Positions 1 to 11,651 of a DNA stretch of 64,000 nt are shown here, one piece after another (the stretch's first letter is position 1; the number at the start of each line of letters is the position of its first letter). The translations under genes were made by a program, and so were the position numbers. Source of the DNA: Artocarpus heterophyllus (lineage: Eukaryota; Streptophyta; Magnoliopsida; Rosales; Moraceae). The stretch lies in contig CM046348.1 of the NCBI GenBank assembly GCA_025403435.1, forward strand, positions 38,245,534 to 38,309,533. The letters run 5' to 3'. The notes below the pieces were generated by a model that saw only the letters and a program-made list of their open reading frames with translations, made no database searches and had not been told where the DNA came from.

Positions 1-496
1 TGAAGTAGTTTTTTCCATTCCAAGCATGGAGTCGTTTGCAAAGGATTGTCTTTGTATATAAATTTTTCCAGTGATCCGTTGGGCATAAATTCATAGATGA
101 GAGCTTTTCTACGACCTTCTATGCAAAACCCTAAAAGAGTGACAATATTCACATGAGAAGTTCTACTAATGCTCGCTACCTCATTAATAAAATCTTCTCC
201 CTTCCCTTTGGATGCATTAAGGATTTTCAGAGCCACAGGACGTCCATCAGGTAACTTTCCTTTGTACACTTCACCAAAGCCTCCTTGGCCTAACTTATCC
301 TTGAATGATTTGGTCATACTCTTGACATCCAAAAATCTATACCTTTTTGCAGTTAGATGTCCATAGCTTCTGATGAACTCTTCAAAATCTTGGTCTTCTT
401 TTGTTTTCTTTGTCCAAGATTTTATAGGTGCCTTAAATCTAAGGCAGCATGTTGTGATAAAAATGAGCAATAATACACTTCCTCCTGATGCAATTC
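1..496 (-). CDS. LRK10L: LRK10L-like receptor kinase, exon 3 (transmembrane, juxtamembrane, kinase N-lobe; partial)
   Basis: Read on the minus strand, an acceptor (ttacag) at 497-502 opens a continuous frame to the window edge. It starts with a hydrophobic transmembrane stretch (SGGSVLLLIFITTCCLRF) followed by a basic stop-transfer segment. The juxtamembrane part ends in YRFLDVKSMTKSF. The kinase N-lobe then shows the glycine-rich loop GQGGFGEVYKG, the VALK lysine, a helix-C glutamate in FINEVASISRTSH, and the hinge-like ALIYEFMPNGSLEKFIY. These are hallmarks of plant LRK10L/PR5K-type Ser/Thr receptor kinases of the plasma membrane. The catalytic HRD and DFG motifs lie beyond the left edge, so activity cannot be judged. 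Phase 1 at the acceptor matches exon 2. No frameshift or stop is seen. Confidence 0.93.
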
Positions 497-688
497 CTGT
501 AAGATTAGTGCTAAAATTATTCAGAAATTGGTGAATTTGCCATAGACCAGATTTAGTGAAACGAAAGGATAGAAGATATTATCTGAAATTGTGTAATCTG
601 CAATATCTATTGCACACGATCAACTATAACTAAAAACAATGACAAGACAAGAAATAAAAAGCAGAGTAAAGGATTAATAGGACGATAC

Positions 689-724
689 CGATGGTAGTCC
701 TGAGTTTCCAATCTCTACCATTGC
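689..724 (-). CDS. LRK10L: LRK10L-like receptor kinase, 36-nt exon 2
   Basis: A 36-nt micro-exon lies between an acceptor (cattgcag) and a donor (gtatcg) on the minus strand. With one base carried in from exon 1 and one carried out to exon 3, it reads RNGRDWKLRTTIG. This is the short linker that normally joins the WAK-associated ectodomain to the transmembrane helix in LRK10L proteins. Phases agree on both sides (1 in, 1 out). The intron to exon 3 is 192 nt (497-688). The call rests on splice signals, phase and family resemblance, with no transcript evidence. Confidence 0.85.
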
Positions 725-1523
725 CTGCAATGTTTATTGGAGAAGGGTCAATTCAAAGAGCAACAATTAAATCTATAGTACTATAGTAATGTTTGGCTTC
801 CAATTCGTAAAACTTATGAATTTAATTGGAAGTGTTAGGATTTTTAATCCTACATTTCTTTTTTTTTTTTGTTGACTTCTTCATCTCAAAATATTTCAAA
901 GTATTCCCTCAAAAAAAAATCAAAGTAAATTATCTTGTGCTGCAGGTTTTTAATCGATCAAATTTGAACTTTGGAAGGAGTGTATTATTATTAAGACATA
1001 AGATTGTCAAAGATCGGTTTTCTAATAACAAAGAAAGTTCGATTTACACATTAAAAGTTCCCATGTTAAAAAGATTCACGTAAAAAAAAAAAAGATATAC
1101 ATAAATGTAAACGAAGTGCGCAGGCCAAAGTAACTCCGTGGCAAATTAAAACAAAGGATATGGTACATCTGTATTTCGCTTCCTGCAAACTACTAATTGT
1201 CTACGTCTTGTTATTATTATTATTTTTAAATGTTAGGATACACGTCCAGAAAACATACGGTGTTTTGTATTAAACATAATTTATGAATAAAAAAATTGAA
1301 TTTTTTTTATTTATGTGCATGTATATTGAATACTGTATGAATAATATTAAAATTTCATAATTATCTATGTAACCATAAATATAGGGTCTAAGTGTTATGC
1401 ATAGGGGATGATATTTAAAAATAATAATTAAAATAGTCGGTAATATATCATTAATTACTTATATTAATTAGCCAAACAAAGTACGGAATTGCTGATTAAG
1501 CGTTACTATTGTAGGTCATATAT

Positions 1524-2509
1524 ATTGAGAATAGAATGATCTTATCTTGACTGCTAATGTAGCGAGTGCTTAAATGAGTGTATTGTACATAATGTGATTA
1601 CGAAGCAATTAATTGCCCTGAAATTAGTCAAAATAAAGGTTACACCAATAGCGTTTTTGGTAAAAAAATACTATACGGACTTAGGAATTTGATATTGTTG
1701 AGACACTTGTCATTTTTGGGACAAGTGTAGGAAAAGTCAGGATTATATTTTATTCAGTTAAAGAAAGTTTTAAGATTGATAGTTGTTTAATTCGGTTACA
1801 TGATTTAGTAAAAATAGCCTTACCGATTAATTCGAAGTTTACTTTCAAGCCTATGGATTAGTCGACCGGGGTCGGAGCTCTCCAAAAGTATAGTTTTGCT
1901 GACCTAAGGATAGAAAGTATATGATTTAAGTTTAGATTAGAGTTTAGAAACATATTTAAGATCGATTTCAATTCATACTAAGCTGATGATCAATTAAGTG
2001 TCAGAAATATTTTTTTATTGAGAATTGAACGATCTTATCTGAACTGTTAATGTAGCGAGTCATTAAATTAGTGTATTGTACATAATGTGATTACCAAGCA
2101 ATTAATTGCCCTAAAATTAGTCAAAATAAAGGTTACACGAGTAGCGTTTTCGGTAAAAAAATACTATATTGACTTAGGAATTGATATTGTTTAGACACTT
2201 GTCATTTTTGGGACAAGGTAGGAAAAGTCAGGATTATGTTTTATTCAGTTAGAAGATAGTTTTAAGATTGATAGTAGTTTAATTCGGTTACATGATTTAG
2301 TAAGAATAGCCTTAACAATTAATTCGGAGTTTACTTTCGAGACTATGGATTAGTAGACCGGGGTCGGAGCTCTCCGAAAGTACAGTTTTGTTGACCTAAG
2401 GATAGTAAGTATATGATTTATGTTTACATTAGAGTTTAGAAACATCCTTAAGATCGATTTCAATTCATACTAAGCGGATGATCGATTAAGAGTCGGAAAT
2501 ATTTTGTTT
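1524..2509. repeat. Direct tandem duplication, two copies of about 493 bp
   Basis: The unit 1524-2016 is followed directly by a diverged copy at 2017-2509. Shared landmarks in the same order include aatgtagcgagt, cataatgtgattac, gtcaaaataaaggttaca, cttgtcatttttgggacaag, ggggtcggagctctcc and ttcatactaagc. Identity by eye is roughly 90%. The gaccggggtcggagctctcc block is common in plant gypsy (Del/Tekay-like) LTRs, so this is probably an LTR segment duplicated in place. Confidence 0.85.
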
Positions 2510-4900
2510 AGAGACTAGGCCTCAAATTGAGTTTTAAGCGAAACGAGTTAGCCCAAAACTATGCAGAATTGGACTGTGTAAGCTACGGACAACTAGGTCT
2601 AAAATTGCCTTAAAATGTGGATCTTACTTCCTAAAACAATATACTTTACATTATTCACATAAAAGTAAGGTTGACCACGATAGAGCAAGAATTTTCCTCC
2701 AAATTCCTTTAATTTTGGCTGATTTTTTGTAATTCTACTTCTAAGATAGCATTTCGAGCTTTGAAAATTACACAATTTATTTTTCAGTTTTTTGTTTTGG
2801 CGAAACACAAAAGTTTTAGATCTTATTAGAATAAAGAACTTTCCTAAAGAAAATTTTTTATGATTCTGTCTCTAAATTGGAGTTTAAAATAAATTTTTAA
2901 AAGCAGTCAAAACTTTTTATAAAAACTGTTTACTTCAGTAAAGTTTTGATAAGTCACTAACAAGTTTTAAATATGAAGTTTACGACAGAAATGAGATTTT
3001 GAAAAATAAAATTTTAAATCTTGTCGAGATGAGTAATTTCATTGGCAACATTTTTAAGAAGACTATCTCTAACAAGGATTGTCAAAACTACCATAAAGTG
3101 CCACTACGGTGCTAGTTTTAAATATAAACACCTGTTTAAAGGCATTATTACATTTTACAACTAAGAGATGAATTTTAAAACTCAAAAATCTATATAAGTT
3201 TGTAAATCATAGTTTTGTCAAAATCAGACTCCATTTTATAAATATGTGATTTTTTTTATACAAAGTTTTAACATACAAAATGCAAGTTTTCTCCAAAAGC
3301 CATGAAGATTTTTGAAATAGTTCAAACAACAATTATAGAAACCCGTAGTGCTTAGGCCTAGAAAGCTATGATGCCAAATTACAGCCCCACATTAGTTCAC
3401 ATTTTAAATCCTTTTTTCAGGCAAAATCCTCCTCAGTTTAGTGCATGTTTAGAATATTGTAGAACAGTCCTAATATTAGTGACCTATGTTGAGCTTTTTA
3501 AAATGAATAATAAGTAGATATGGGCCTATGATCTCAAAGACATTTTTACAATTTTGAGCCCAACATAAGAACTAAAAAAATTATTAAGATAAGTTATTAC
3601 AATAAGATAATTAATTGATTGATTAATTAATTACCAACGTTAAGTCATAAAGATTTAATTTAATTAATCTTTTTAGCAACCTGAATGGTCATCTAGGTGC
3701 TATAATAAAGGAAAAAGAAAGGACTTACTTTGCTTTTTATGATATGCGAAATTAATTAGCATACAATAAGTTGAGCTCACAATCTCATCTGGTGTTTTCT
3801 ACAGAACCTAAGTTTAGTAGATAGGAATCCAACAAGATAGCAAATTCTATTTTTTGGAAACTTGGTAAGTAGGAATCTCGTCTACAACATGAAAGGTATG
3901 GTTTTCAAAATAATTTTTTTTTTATATTTTTCTGCAAAATATGAAATGCATGATTAATGTTATGTCATGCTATGTCATGTTTACGCTATGTCGTGACATG
4001 ACATGCCATGCCTTGTCTATACTATGTCACGATATATTATGTCATGGTATGATATACTATGTGACATTATATTATACTATGCTATGATATAACATAACAT
4101 GACATGATATGATACACTATGTTAGGTTATGTCCTGCTATGATTATTTCTTACATCATATGTAATGTAGGCAATATTAAATTATACTGCGTACACTTTTC
4201 AAAACAAGCATGTGTATGGCATATGATATGTGATGTTATGTAGTAATATGTCATATGGTGTATACAATAAAATAAGTGAAATAAGTAAGATAGGATAAGT
4301 TAAAGTTATTGTACCAACCTCACAACCTACAAGGATGATTAAAGACCTTTCAACCTATGAGAGGCATTAAGTTAAGTTTATGATCTTGGAGTCATTGGGG
4401 ACCTCATGAATCCTAACCTCCTGAGGATCACGTGCAATTGTTATGAACACTCGGGCCCATAGTATGATAAGATGAGTTCGTATTAAAGCATTTTTGGCTT
4501 ATGCATGATTTGTTAAATGTCTTTTAAGTTACGTTTTATGAGTTTAAATTTCCTATTTGCTAAGTGAAAGCTTATTTGAACTATGTTTATGTTGTAGGTA
4601 AGAAATCTATCAGCAATGCTTGATGAGTAGTGGGCGAGCAGTGTACAAATAGTGGAGATGAAAATAGATATCACTTATGCAATAAAATCTTATGTATTAT
4701 GTTTATAATAAATTGTATATATGTTCAATGAGTTTTATGTAAGTATGTTTTGCAAACTGATGTTGTAGTTATACAGTCTTAGTCCAAATAATTTTAAGAC
4801 TAATATGTTTCAACAGTTAAACCACTATGTTGCAACAAGTATATGTATGTTCATTGAGAAAACAAACGATGATATTTAATTTAAAAATATTTTAAAAATG
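2510..4900 (+). mobile_element. Probable degraded Ty3/gypsy LTR relic
   Basis: This is non-coding AT-rich sequence continuous with the tandem duplication. Fragments typical of plant chromovirus LTRs occur at about 4380-4480 (ggggacctcatgaatcctaa and gaacactcgggcccatag) and at about 4590-4650 (the gtaggtaagaaatctatcag region). No clear TG...CA ends or target duplication could be placed. The family call is an inference from motif resemblance. Confidence 0.4.
3955..4260. repeat. Low-complexity tract of TATGTCATG / CATGACATA words
   Basis: Overlapping variants of ATGTCATG, ATGACATG and TATGATAT run for about 300 bp. Because both a word and its reverse complement recur, the tract can form many small hairpins. 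It does not have a fixed period like a satellite. Confidence 0.75.
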
Positions 4901-6241
4901 ATTTATTTAAATTTAAGAAATGTATAATTTTAAGTAATTAATATTATGGTTTTTTAAAAAATTATTATGCAAATTGAAGTAATTTAATACTAACATATGT
5001 TTAAGTATACGTTTATCTAGATTACATAATGACAATATAGGTCATTACAATAACAAGAGACATCATGGGTTCTCCTTTGATTAACTTTATGTAGGACTTA
5101 TAATTCCAAACTCTTGTGAACAAAATCATTTCTCAATAAGATCCCTATATTATCTGGTGTAATCAGCATTGATGGTTTTTTTCCACGTGAGGGTTTTTTT
5201 TTTTTTTCCTACATTAAATGAACATATCATTGTGTAGTTATTTTATTTATGGTTTTTTATTTTTCTTCAATATTTATAGCCATAATACGGTTATTATTAT
5301 TGTAAAGCTTTTAACAAATATAGTAAAAAGTAAAAAGTAGCTACAATATAAAGCCTTCATATGTTACCATTTTTAAACTAAAATATCAGTTATAACTGAT
5401 ATTCCAAATGGCTCATAAGCATTAATTTTGTGTTCAAAAGTTTTATAAAAAATTTTGTTTTATACAATCTTTTATCAGGTTTTTGATTTTTTTTTCTAAG
5501 GCTATTTTAGCAAATCAACAGTAGATTTTTTTTTTTTAATTGAAGAAGAAAAAAAGTAGATGAATTTAAAAAGAAAAAAAAATTATGTGCACACCACGAC
5601 AAGGGGCCAGGGAGACAAACGGAATCTACAAGTCCCGCAACGCCAAAAGCAGAGAAGCTTATCCTCATTATTGGATCCGCATCCCTTCTATGGAGTAGCT
5701 TAGGAGGTCATAACCTATGTCAAAGTTCCACTCATATCACAATCTTTTCTTTGTAATTCCAAAAAAAAAAAAAAATCCTTTCTTTGTTCCATTGAACTCA
5801 GTGGCTGAAAACAATGACTAATCGTCTTAAATTACGAAAACAATTAGACAATAGCTTCTAGACGACAATATTTAATAATTCTCTTTAACCAAGATTTCAA
5901 ATGCAATCCAACACTTGGGGCACTTTTCTGATCATTTTGAACCAAAACACGGTTGTCGTCGGTCACAAGTTAAGATTTTTTTAGGGAATTATACCTTACA
6001 ATATATAAGATTATATATATTTATTTTTAAGGGAGCAAATTTTAGTAATTTTTTTGAGTATATAACTTATGTGTATGTATATTATATAGGTTGGAAAAAA
6101 GATTATGTATATATATATTTTATATGTATATTATATATTATAATTTTTTTTTTGCTTTTTTTCATACGCTGGTACGATATAAACGTGCATTACTAAGAAA
6201 ATGAAAATCTCATGAGCGAATATCTAGTTGTTGGTCAGAGG
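4901..6241. other. AT-rich intronic sequence, no gene recognised
   Basis: This part of the large intron contains poly-T runs (about 5203, 5527) and a moderately GC-rich patch at 5590-5720. The patch has no convincing reading frame. Segments near 5090-5270 (with ccacgtgagggtttttt) resemble the end of a copia LTR, but no second end was found. Nothing else is supported. Confidence 0.5.
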
Positions 6242-6630
6242 TAGGGGTGACAATTTGGATAGTATTCATACCGACCCAAATATTTGTGTCGACTTCAAGT
6301 CAACTCAAGTATCACCTCTTAGTAAAAAGACCACTCATGTCCGTATTGTTACAACTAATATAAGCAATATAAGTGTTATTTAACTTATTTAATCCACTTA
6401 TGTATACTTCATTCTATGAATTTACACAATAAATGTTATATTTTCTCTTTCAATTTGAAGTAATATTGTTAAATGTATTCTTTTAAACTTATATGTCTAA
6501 ATATTTTTGTGTTTTTAGTAAAATAAATAAATAAATCGAGTCAATCTGAGTTAATTTTGTGTCAATTGTGCTATCGAGTTAGGTCAATTTCGAGTCATAT
6601 TCTCATGTTGAACCTAAATTGTCATCCCTA
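6242..6630. mobile_element. hAT-like MITE, 389 bp
   Basis: The ends are inverted: TAGGGGTGACAATTT on the left and AAATTGTCATCCCTA on the right. The interior holds short gtcaa/gagtc motifs and no coding capacity. Flanking octamers (gtcagagg and gtctaaga) agree at only 5 of 8 bases, so the target duplication has decayed. A TAGGGRTG-type terminus is characteristic of hAT-derived MITEs. Confidence 0.7.
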
Positions 6631-6675
6631 GTCTAAGATTTGAGGGGAATATTTTTATCCGATTTAGTTTCCTGT

Positions 6676-7268
6676 AAGGGTGGCAAAACGGGTTAGCGAG
6701 TCGGGTTCGTGTCGGGTTGGAGTTAATTTTTACAAAATTAGGTCGACACTAACCCGACCCATGACACGAACGGGTTGAGAATTCTCAACCCTAACACGAC
6801 CCGTTTTGACACGGGTTGACATGAACACGACTCGCGTCAACCCGTTTCTTATGTACAGTGTCAAAAAATAATAACCCGTGACTCGTTTTTGACCCATAAC
6901 CTGATTATGACCCGCAACCCGCCTCTAACCCATACACATTAATATATATAATATTTAAAAAAAAATTAGAAGAGTTTCATACCACTTCAACAAGAAGATG
7001 AGTGATAAGAGAGGTAGGGTTTCATATTTTAAGAGCTTATATTATATATGAAATAATATTAATTTTTTTAAAGTTTATTAATTAACTACGGGTCAGAAAC
7101 GAGTCATTTTAGTGTCAGTCGGGTTGATCCGAACACGACCCATTTTTTGACGGGTCAGTTTCTGGTCGACACTAAAATGACCCGTGGTCAAATTTTTTGA
7201 CACTAACCCGCAAAAAAACGTGTCGGATTCGTGTCATGTCGTCGTGTCGCAACCCGTATTGCCGGCCC
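6676..7268. mobile_element. hAT-like MITE, 593 bp, with 8-bp target duplication
   Basis: TTTCCTGT is repeated exactly at 6668-6675 and 7269-7276, directly outside the element. The inverted ends are GGGTGGCAAAACGGGTT on the left and, inverted, GGGCCGGCAATACGGGTT on the right. The interior is rich in cgggtt, gacccg and cacgac words arranged in both orientations near the two ends, and has no transposase. An exact 8-bp duplication plus these ends fits a non-autonomous hAT element. Confidence 0.85.
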
Positions 7269-9047
7269 TTTCCTGTTTCAAATTGTGTTAATTTGAACTT
7301 TTCTAATTTGAAAAGAAAAATCTGAATTGTATAACTTATACAGTAATCCAAAACTGGCATTTAGATACGCAATTAAAGTGTTAATTTGAGCAGGATATTT
7401 CATTAAATTTGTGTTTAAATGAATATTGATAATTCTAGTTTAAGGCATGAAAAAAATTATTTAATTAAAAAATAAAAATGAAATATATAAGAAGTAGTTG
7501 TTTAATTGAAAATAATATGAAATAATAATATTAATCCATAAATACAAAAATATGAGAGTGAAATCATTATCTAATATTTGTTTGAAATATAAAAATAGAG
7601 ACGGAATTTAAATTTTAAGTTGAGCCTGTTATTGTAATTTGAATTAAGTGTTTTACCAAACATCAATCCAAACTGTTAATTGTTTAAACAAAATCGCACT
7701 GGGCTGTATTAGTAAAGCAAACAGGGTTAACTACCGTTGACAGGTCATTGGGAGATTGCTTAACAACTTGCCCAGTTGTAACAAAACTACTTGACACAGG
7801 TAAAATTGTGGGGTTCTACTTAGGTCCCGGACTGTCCCGAGGAGATTTCCAATTCCTCGAGTTGCTGTCTGGTGGTGCTATTTTTTTTTCCCCTCTAAGC
7901 GGCTTTCAAAAAATCGTAAGTCAAGAAAATCGGTTAGTGATCATGACCATTCTCTATGGTCAACAAAAGAGTACACACCTAAAACTCCATGACGAAATTG
8001 TATAGCATTGCTAGGAGATTATAACCCTCTTGGAAAAGATTTATGATCATGAACCAAGACGGGTCAATGAAACTAAGTATTAACAAGATGGAATTTATTC
8101 AAAAATAGTTAAAGAGACATAGAAGCCTTATTATTATTATTTGTGGTGTTTGAGAGATTTGACACGTGGGTGGCCAATTTTTACCCAAAACAAAATTTTT
8201 GTTTCAACTTTTCTAAAATTAAGGAGATGGCCGAAATTTCATACAGTTTTTATGTTATTCCAGTTTTGCCCCATATGCTCATCAACGATGATGAGTAACA
8301 ACCTTATCTTCCCACTAGCATTGTCAATCAAGATCTCCAACTTCATGGAGAAGAGATCACATTGCGTGAAGCCCCAACGATGGCGTGGAAGACTAGATGC
8401 TAGCATGTCGAGCAGTGAGGAGTCTTGGACAAATCGCAGAGAGAGATCGTCGGCTATGGCCATTTGCACGGAGATCCAATGTTGTAGTTAGGGAAGAGAG
8501 GGAGAGAGAAAGGGAGGACGAGAGAGTTGAAATGTTATGCTAGGGTTTGAGGATAAGGAGGTGGCTTTTAAGGGTGTTTTTGTCTGTTTGGTCTCATTAA
8601 TTGCATAATTTTGGATGGACAATTTGTTTTCCTAATTTTGAAAAAGTTGAGATATGCATTTAAACAAAGAGTCACAAATGGTCAAATTTACATTAGTCTT
8701 ACATTAGAGTTTTAGATTATTCGCAGTTGACACTATAGTTAGAGCCATAGTCCCAAACACCTTAAATATTTTATTAGCTTAAGAGTGCAAGGATTTAAAC
8801 ACTATAGTATAAGGTGAAATCAATTGTTAATTTTTTGCTATACTATGCTGCAACCAATAAATTGGGAGACGTATAACTAGACTTGCATTTTTTTTCTCTG
8901 TATTGGTTATATAAGTCATAATTTAGTTGACTTAGACCTTGGTTGTATTTTACATTTTGGAAAGACCTCCAAGTTAGTTTCTAACTTCCGTAGGAATTTG
9001 GAGGGCAAAACTCTGAAGTTACTGAATATATTAGTCGAAAAGAGTTT
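7269..9047. other. Intronic sequence with no supported gene
   Basis: AT-rich to about 7730, then mixed composition. An unbroken 76-codon minus-strand frame at 8239-8469 has no recognisable domain, no splice partner and no homologue I can name. The purine-rich run around 8490-8540 and short repeats (ccaatttttaccc against tccaaaattatgc) hint at an old repeat, but ends could not be set. Confidence 0.4.
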
Positions 9048-9073
9048 TATTATTATTATTATTATTATTATTT
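9048..9073. repeat. (ATT)n microsatellite
   Basis: About eight consecutive ATT units lie just beyond the exon 1 donor, inside the large LRK10L intron. Confidence 0.95.
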
Positions 9074-9431
9074 AAGTGGAGTTGAAAAATGTTTTGAGAA
9101 ACAGCAAAGGGAAAAACGTGGCGGTTGTAGGAGATCTTCACCTAGCGAATGGTGCGATCCCTACTAAATAGATTGGATTGTTGAAGCAAATGATTTATTA
9201 GGAGTTCATTCATTGCACAAGGTAACTGAAATTGCTCGTGTTTCGGTTAAATTCTATACAAAGATGTATGGGGAAGTGGAAAACGTTTTTTTTCTAACGT
9301 TTGTAATCAAACTGTGATTCTGTTTCTCCAAATCACCACCACTTAATCGCATTGATTGTTCTTAAATTTAGGTTCTTTTGATGAAAAAATGAAACAGAAA
9401 GGTTGAGAGGAAATATGCGTACCAGACTTAC

Positions 9432-10224
9432 GAAGACATGATGAATATTCTGTTCCGTCGGGGCAATAGCAGGAAAACTGTGCGGTGGAATTGTTACTCC
9501 CGCATCTCCCACCTGAATTCTCGCATGAGCTACAGACAGGGAATTCCATGTATTGTACATCAAAACCTTTCCTCAAAACTTCAGTAACTTGCTCAACTCC
9601 ACCCTCTGCAGATCTCTCAATCCCATCAAGAGCAATCCGGGATGCCGGAACTTGAACGACACCTCCGTTACATACCCTCTGTACTACGGAACTATTCAAT
9701 GTCCCCAGTAAATTTTCCCTTACATAATAAGAAATCCGGTTTTCGCTGCCGGCTTCCCCAGAGCAAGTAAAGTTGTTAAGGAAATATAAGGATTCTCCAA
9801 GTAACTCATTTTCGGGGCACTCGTAGATGAAAGTGAGGTTTTCAACAGTTGCAGGGTAATTAGGCAAGAAAACCATATTCAGAGTGGTGTTTTGGGCTTT
9901 TCTGGAGCAGGGAGTATCCCAGAGATCCGACCTTGCAAGGGTCATCACTCTATTTTCTTGGTTAACGTTGAGTGCGCGGTACTCTAGGCCATCCATATCG
10001 ATAACAGGGTATTCTCTGTTTTTGCAACTAAGCTCAAAGCCAGCATTACCGCAGATTTGGGGTCTGTCATCTCCCCAAAACGGGAAAGTGAGGTTTTTAA
10101 TTTCTCCGCACCCGTACGGACGATTGCACGTCTTGAAATTCTCGTTGTCTTCGCAGCGAAACGAGGGGAAAGTGGAGAAGATGAAGATGGTGAAGAGAGA
10201 TTTTAAGAAAAAGGGTAATTCCAT
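9432..10224 (-). CDS. LRK10L: LRK10L-like receptor kinase, exon 1 (signal peptide, GUB_WAK_bind and WAK_assoc ectodomain)
   Basis: This exon encodes 264 residues plus one base. The start chosen is MELPFFLKSLFTIFIFSTF, which gives a clean signal peptide. The open frame continues upstream to 10383, but that extension resembles no family member. After the signal peptide comes a cysteine-rich galacturonan-binding-like domain (CNRPYGCGEIKNLTFPFWG, then PQICGNAGFELSC). A WAK-associated domain ends in CSSCENSGGRCGSN and FSCYCPDG. Many N-x-S/T sites suit an extracellular domain. The donor GTAAGT (9431-9426) leaves phase 1, matching exon 2. Proteins of this group are thought to sense wall or apoplastic ligands and act in defence; the ligand here is unknown. 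The exon could instead belong to a tandem neighbour, because exon 2 is 8.7 kb away. Confidence 0.92.
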
Positions 10225-10789
10225 AGGTGAAGGCCACGCGAAGTTCTCATAGAGATATTTGGGCTTTTGTTTTTGTCGAATGAAGTGAATCAGACGTTGG
10301 AATAGTTTGGTACTCTTTAGAAAAGGATAAAATAATAAAATTAGCACGCAAATAAGGTTGTTTCGACGAAGACTCGCGTACATTAGTTGGCTTTCTCAGA
10401 ATTTTCTTTACTCGAAAAAAGACAAGAGGATGCCTGGAGTAAGTTTGACTTAAATTAAAGAGCTCTGTTCGGTTGAATGCAAGGCAGGCTTCACATGTAA
10501 CCAAACTCAAATGGACATAACTCTTTCGGCCTTAACATCTAAAATAGCCAAAGTGCAATAAGGAAGACACTACCAGGTTTCCTTAGGGGCAGTGATATTC
10601 TGGAACTGGTTTCGAGTGAAAATTGTGAATTTTTAGTGATTATTTAGAACTAGATATTTAAAAAATTTTCTAAGTGTTAGAGAAGTAATTTAAAAATGAG
10701 AGTTTGAACTGAAAATGTCATAGCATGTTAGAATTTTATACTAAAGTGTACTTTTATTTTATATTATAAGAGCTTGACACTGTATCATT
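10225..10789. other. Region upstream of the LRK10L-like gene
   Basis: On the minus strand this is the 5' flank of the receptor kinase. An AT-rich TATA-like run (inverse of ggataaaataataaaa) lies at about 10324-10340, some 100 nt upstream of the chosen ATG. That makes it a possible core promoter, though a weak one. Open frames here (for example 10247-10510, minus) look accidental. Confidence 0.35.
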
Positions 10790-11379
10790 GAGGGGCATTT
10801 ATAGATCGGATTAAAAGTCAATCCTTAATCCAATCCGCGAACACTACAATCTAATCAAATCTGAAAACAACAGATTTTGCGGATTCATGAAGTGAGCCTT
10901 TAAATTTATTAAAAAAAAACTATAAATTAAAATTAACATAACATAACACAATACAATCTAATAAAATCTAACATATTATAACCCAATCAAATGCAAGTTT
11001 TTTATAGTAAATTAAATTGTAGCATTAAAAAACATTATGACAAACAAACTTAAATAAATTTTAAACATGAGTAAATGATCTTGTGCTTTAATTTGATGAT
11101 GCTTCTTTTTTCTTTTTAAGTACATAAACTTAGACAAAGTTCTATAGGTGTATAGATTTATATATTTATTTAAAAAATTATAATTTTATGTATATATATT
11201 ATTTATAAAAGATATATAAATCGGATTCACATATTTTGAAATACCTAATTCGTCCATATCCAATTGGTAAAATCCCCATCTAGGACTGATCCATTTTTTT
11301 TTAATAGTCTAATCCAATTTAGTAAATTAGATTGGATTAAATGGTTTGAACAGATTGACGGATTCTGTAAATACCCCTA
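10790..11379. mobile_element. hAT-like MITE, 590 bp
   Basis: The ends match in inverted orientation (AGGGGCATTTATAGA on the left, AGGGGTATTTACAGA from the right). Subterminal ggattaa and aatcc words are mirrored near both ends. Flanking octamers gtatcatt and gtttgatt agree at 6 of 8 positions, as expected for an old 8-bp duplication. No coding capacity. Confidence 0.75.
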
Positions 11380-11651
11380 GTTTGATTAAAACTGATAGGT
11401 TTCAACTTATGTTTTCTAATAAAGGCATAATAAAGCAAGTATTCTACTTAGATTTTTGTAATAACCAATAAAAATATTAAGTAATGTTTATAAAAAACTA
11501 ATTAAATTTTTTAGTTTGAGTTTTTTTTTTTTATTATTCTATAAAAGACCAAAAAGAACGTTAAAATTCTTCTGAAAAGTTATCTAAATAATTCGAAATA
11601 AACTTTCAAAAAACAATGTCAAACATACATGTGCAAGTTGATGATTCTTAT

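Larger units (their letters stand above)
725..9431 (-). other. Very large first intron of the LRK10L-like gene (8707 nt)
   Basis: The interval between the exon 1 donor and the exon 2 acceptor holds no further exon that I can recognise. It contains a 493-bp tandem duplication, a gypsy-like LTR relic, a low-complexity TATGTCATG-type tract, two hAT-like MITEs, an (ATT)n run and AT-rich filler. A modest GC-rich patch at about 5590-5720 and an open frame at 8239-8469 matched nothing I know. Introns of this gene family are usually far shorter, so insertions probably expanded it. Confidence 0.7.

Noticed and set aside
3955..4260. Possible CRISPR-like or satellite array
   Set aside because: The words overlap irregularly, with no fixed repeat-spacer structure or period.
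8239..8469. 76-codon minus-strand frame inside the LRK10L intron
   Set aside because: No homologue or domain recognised and no splice signals joining it to the receptor kinase.
9884..10252. 122-codon plus-strand frame
   Set aside because: It is the complement of the LRK10L ectodomain exon.
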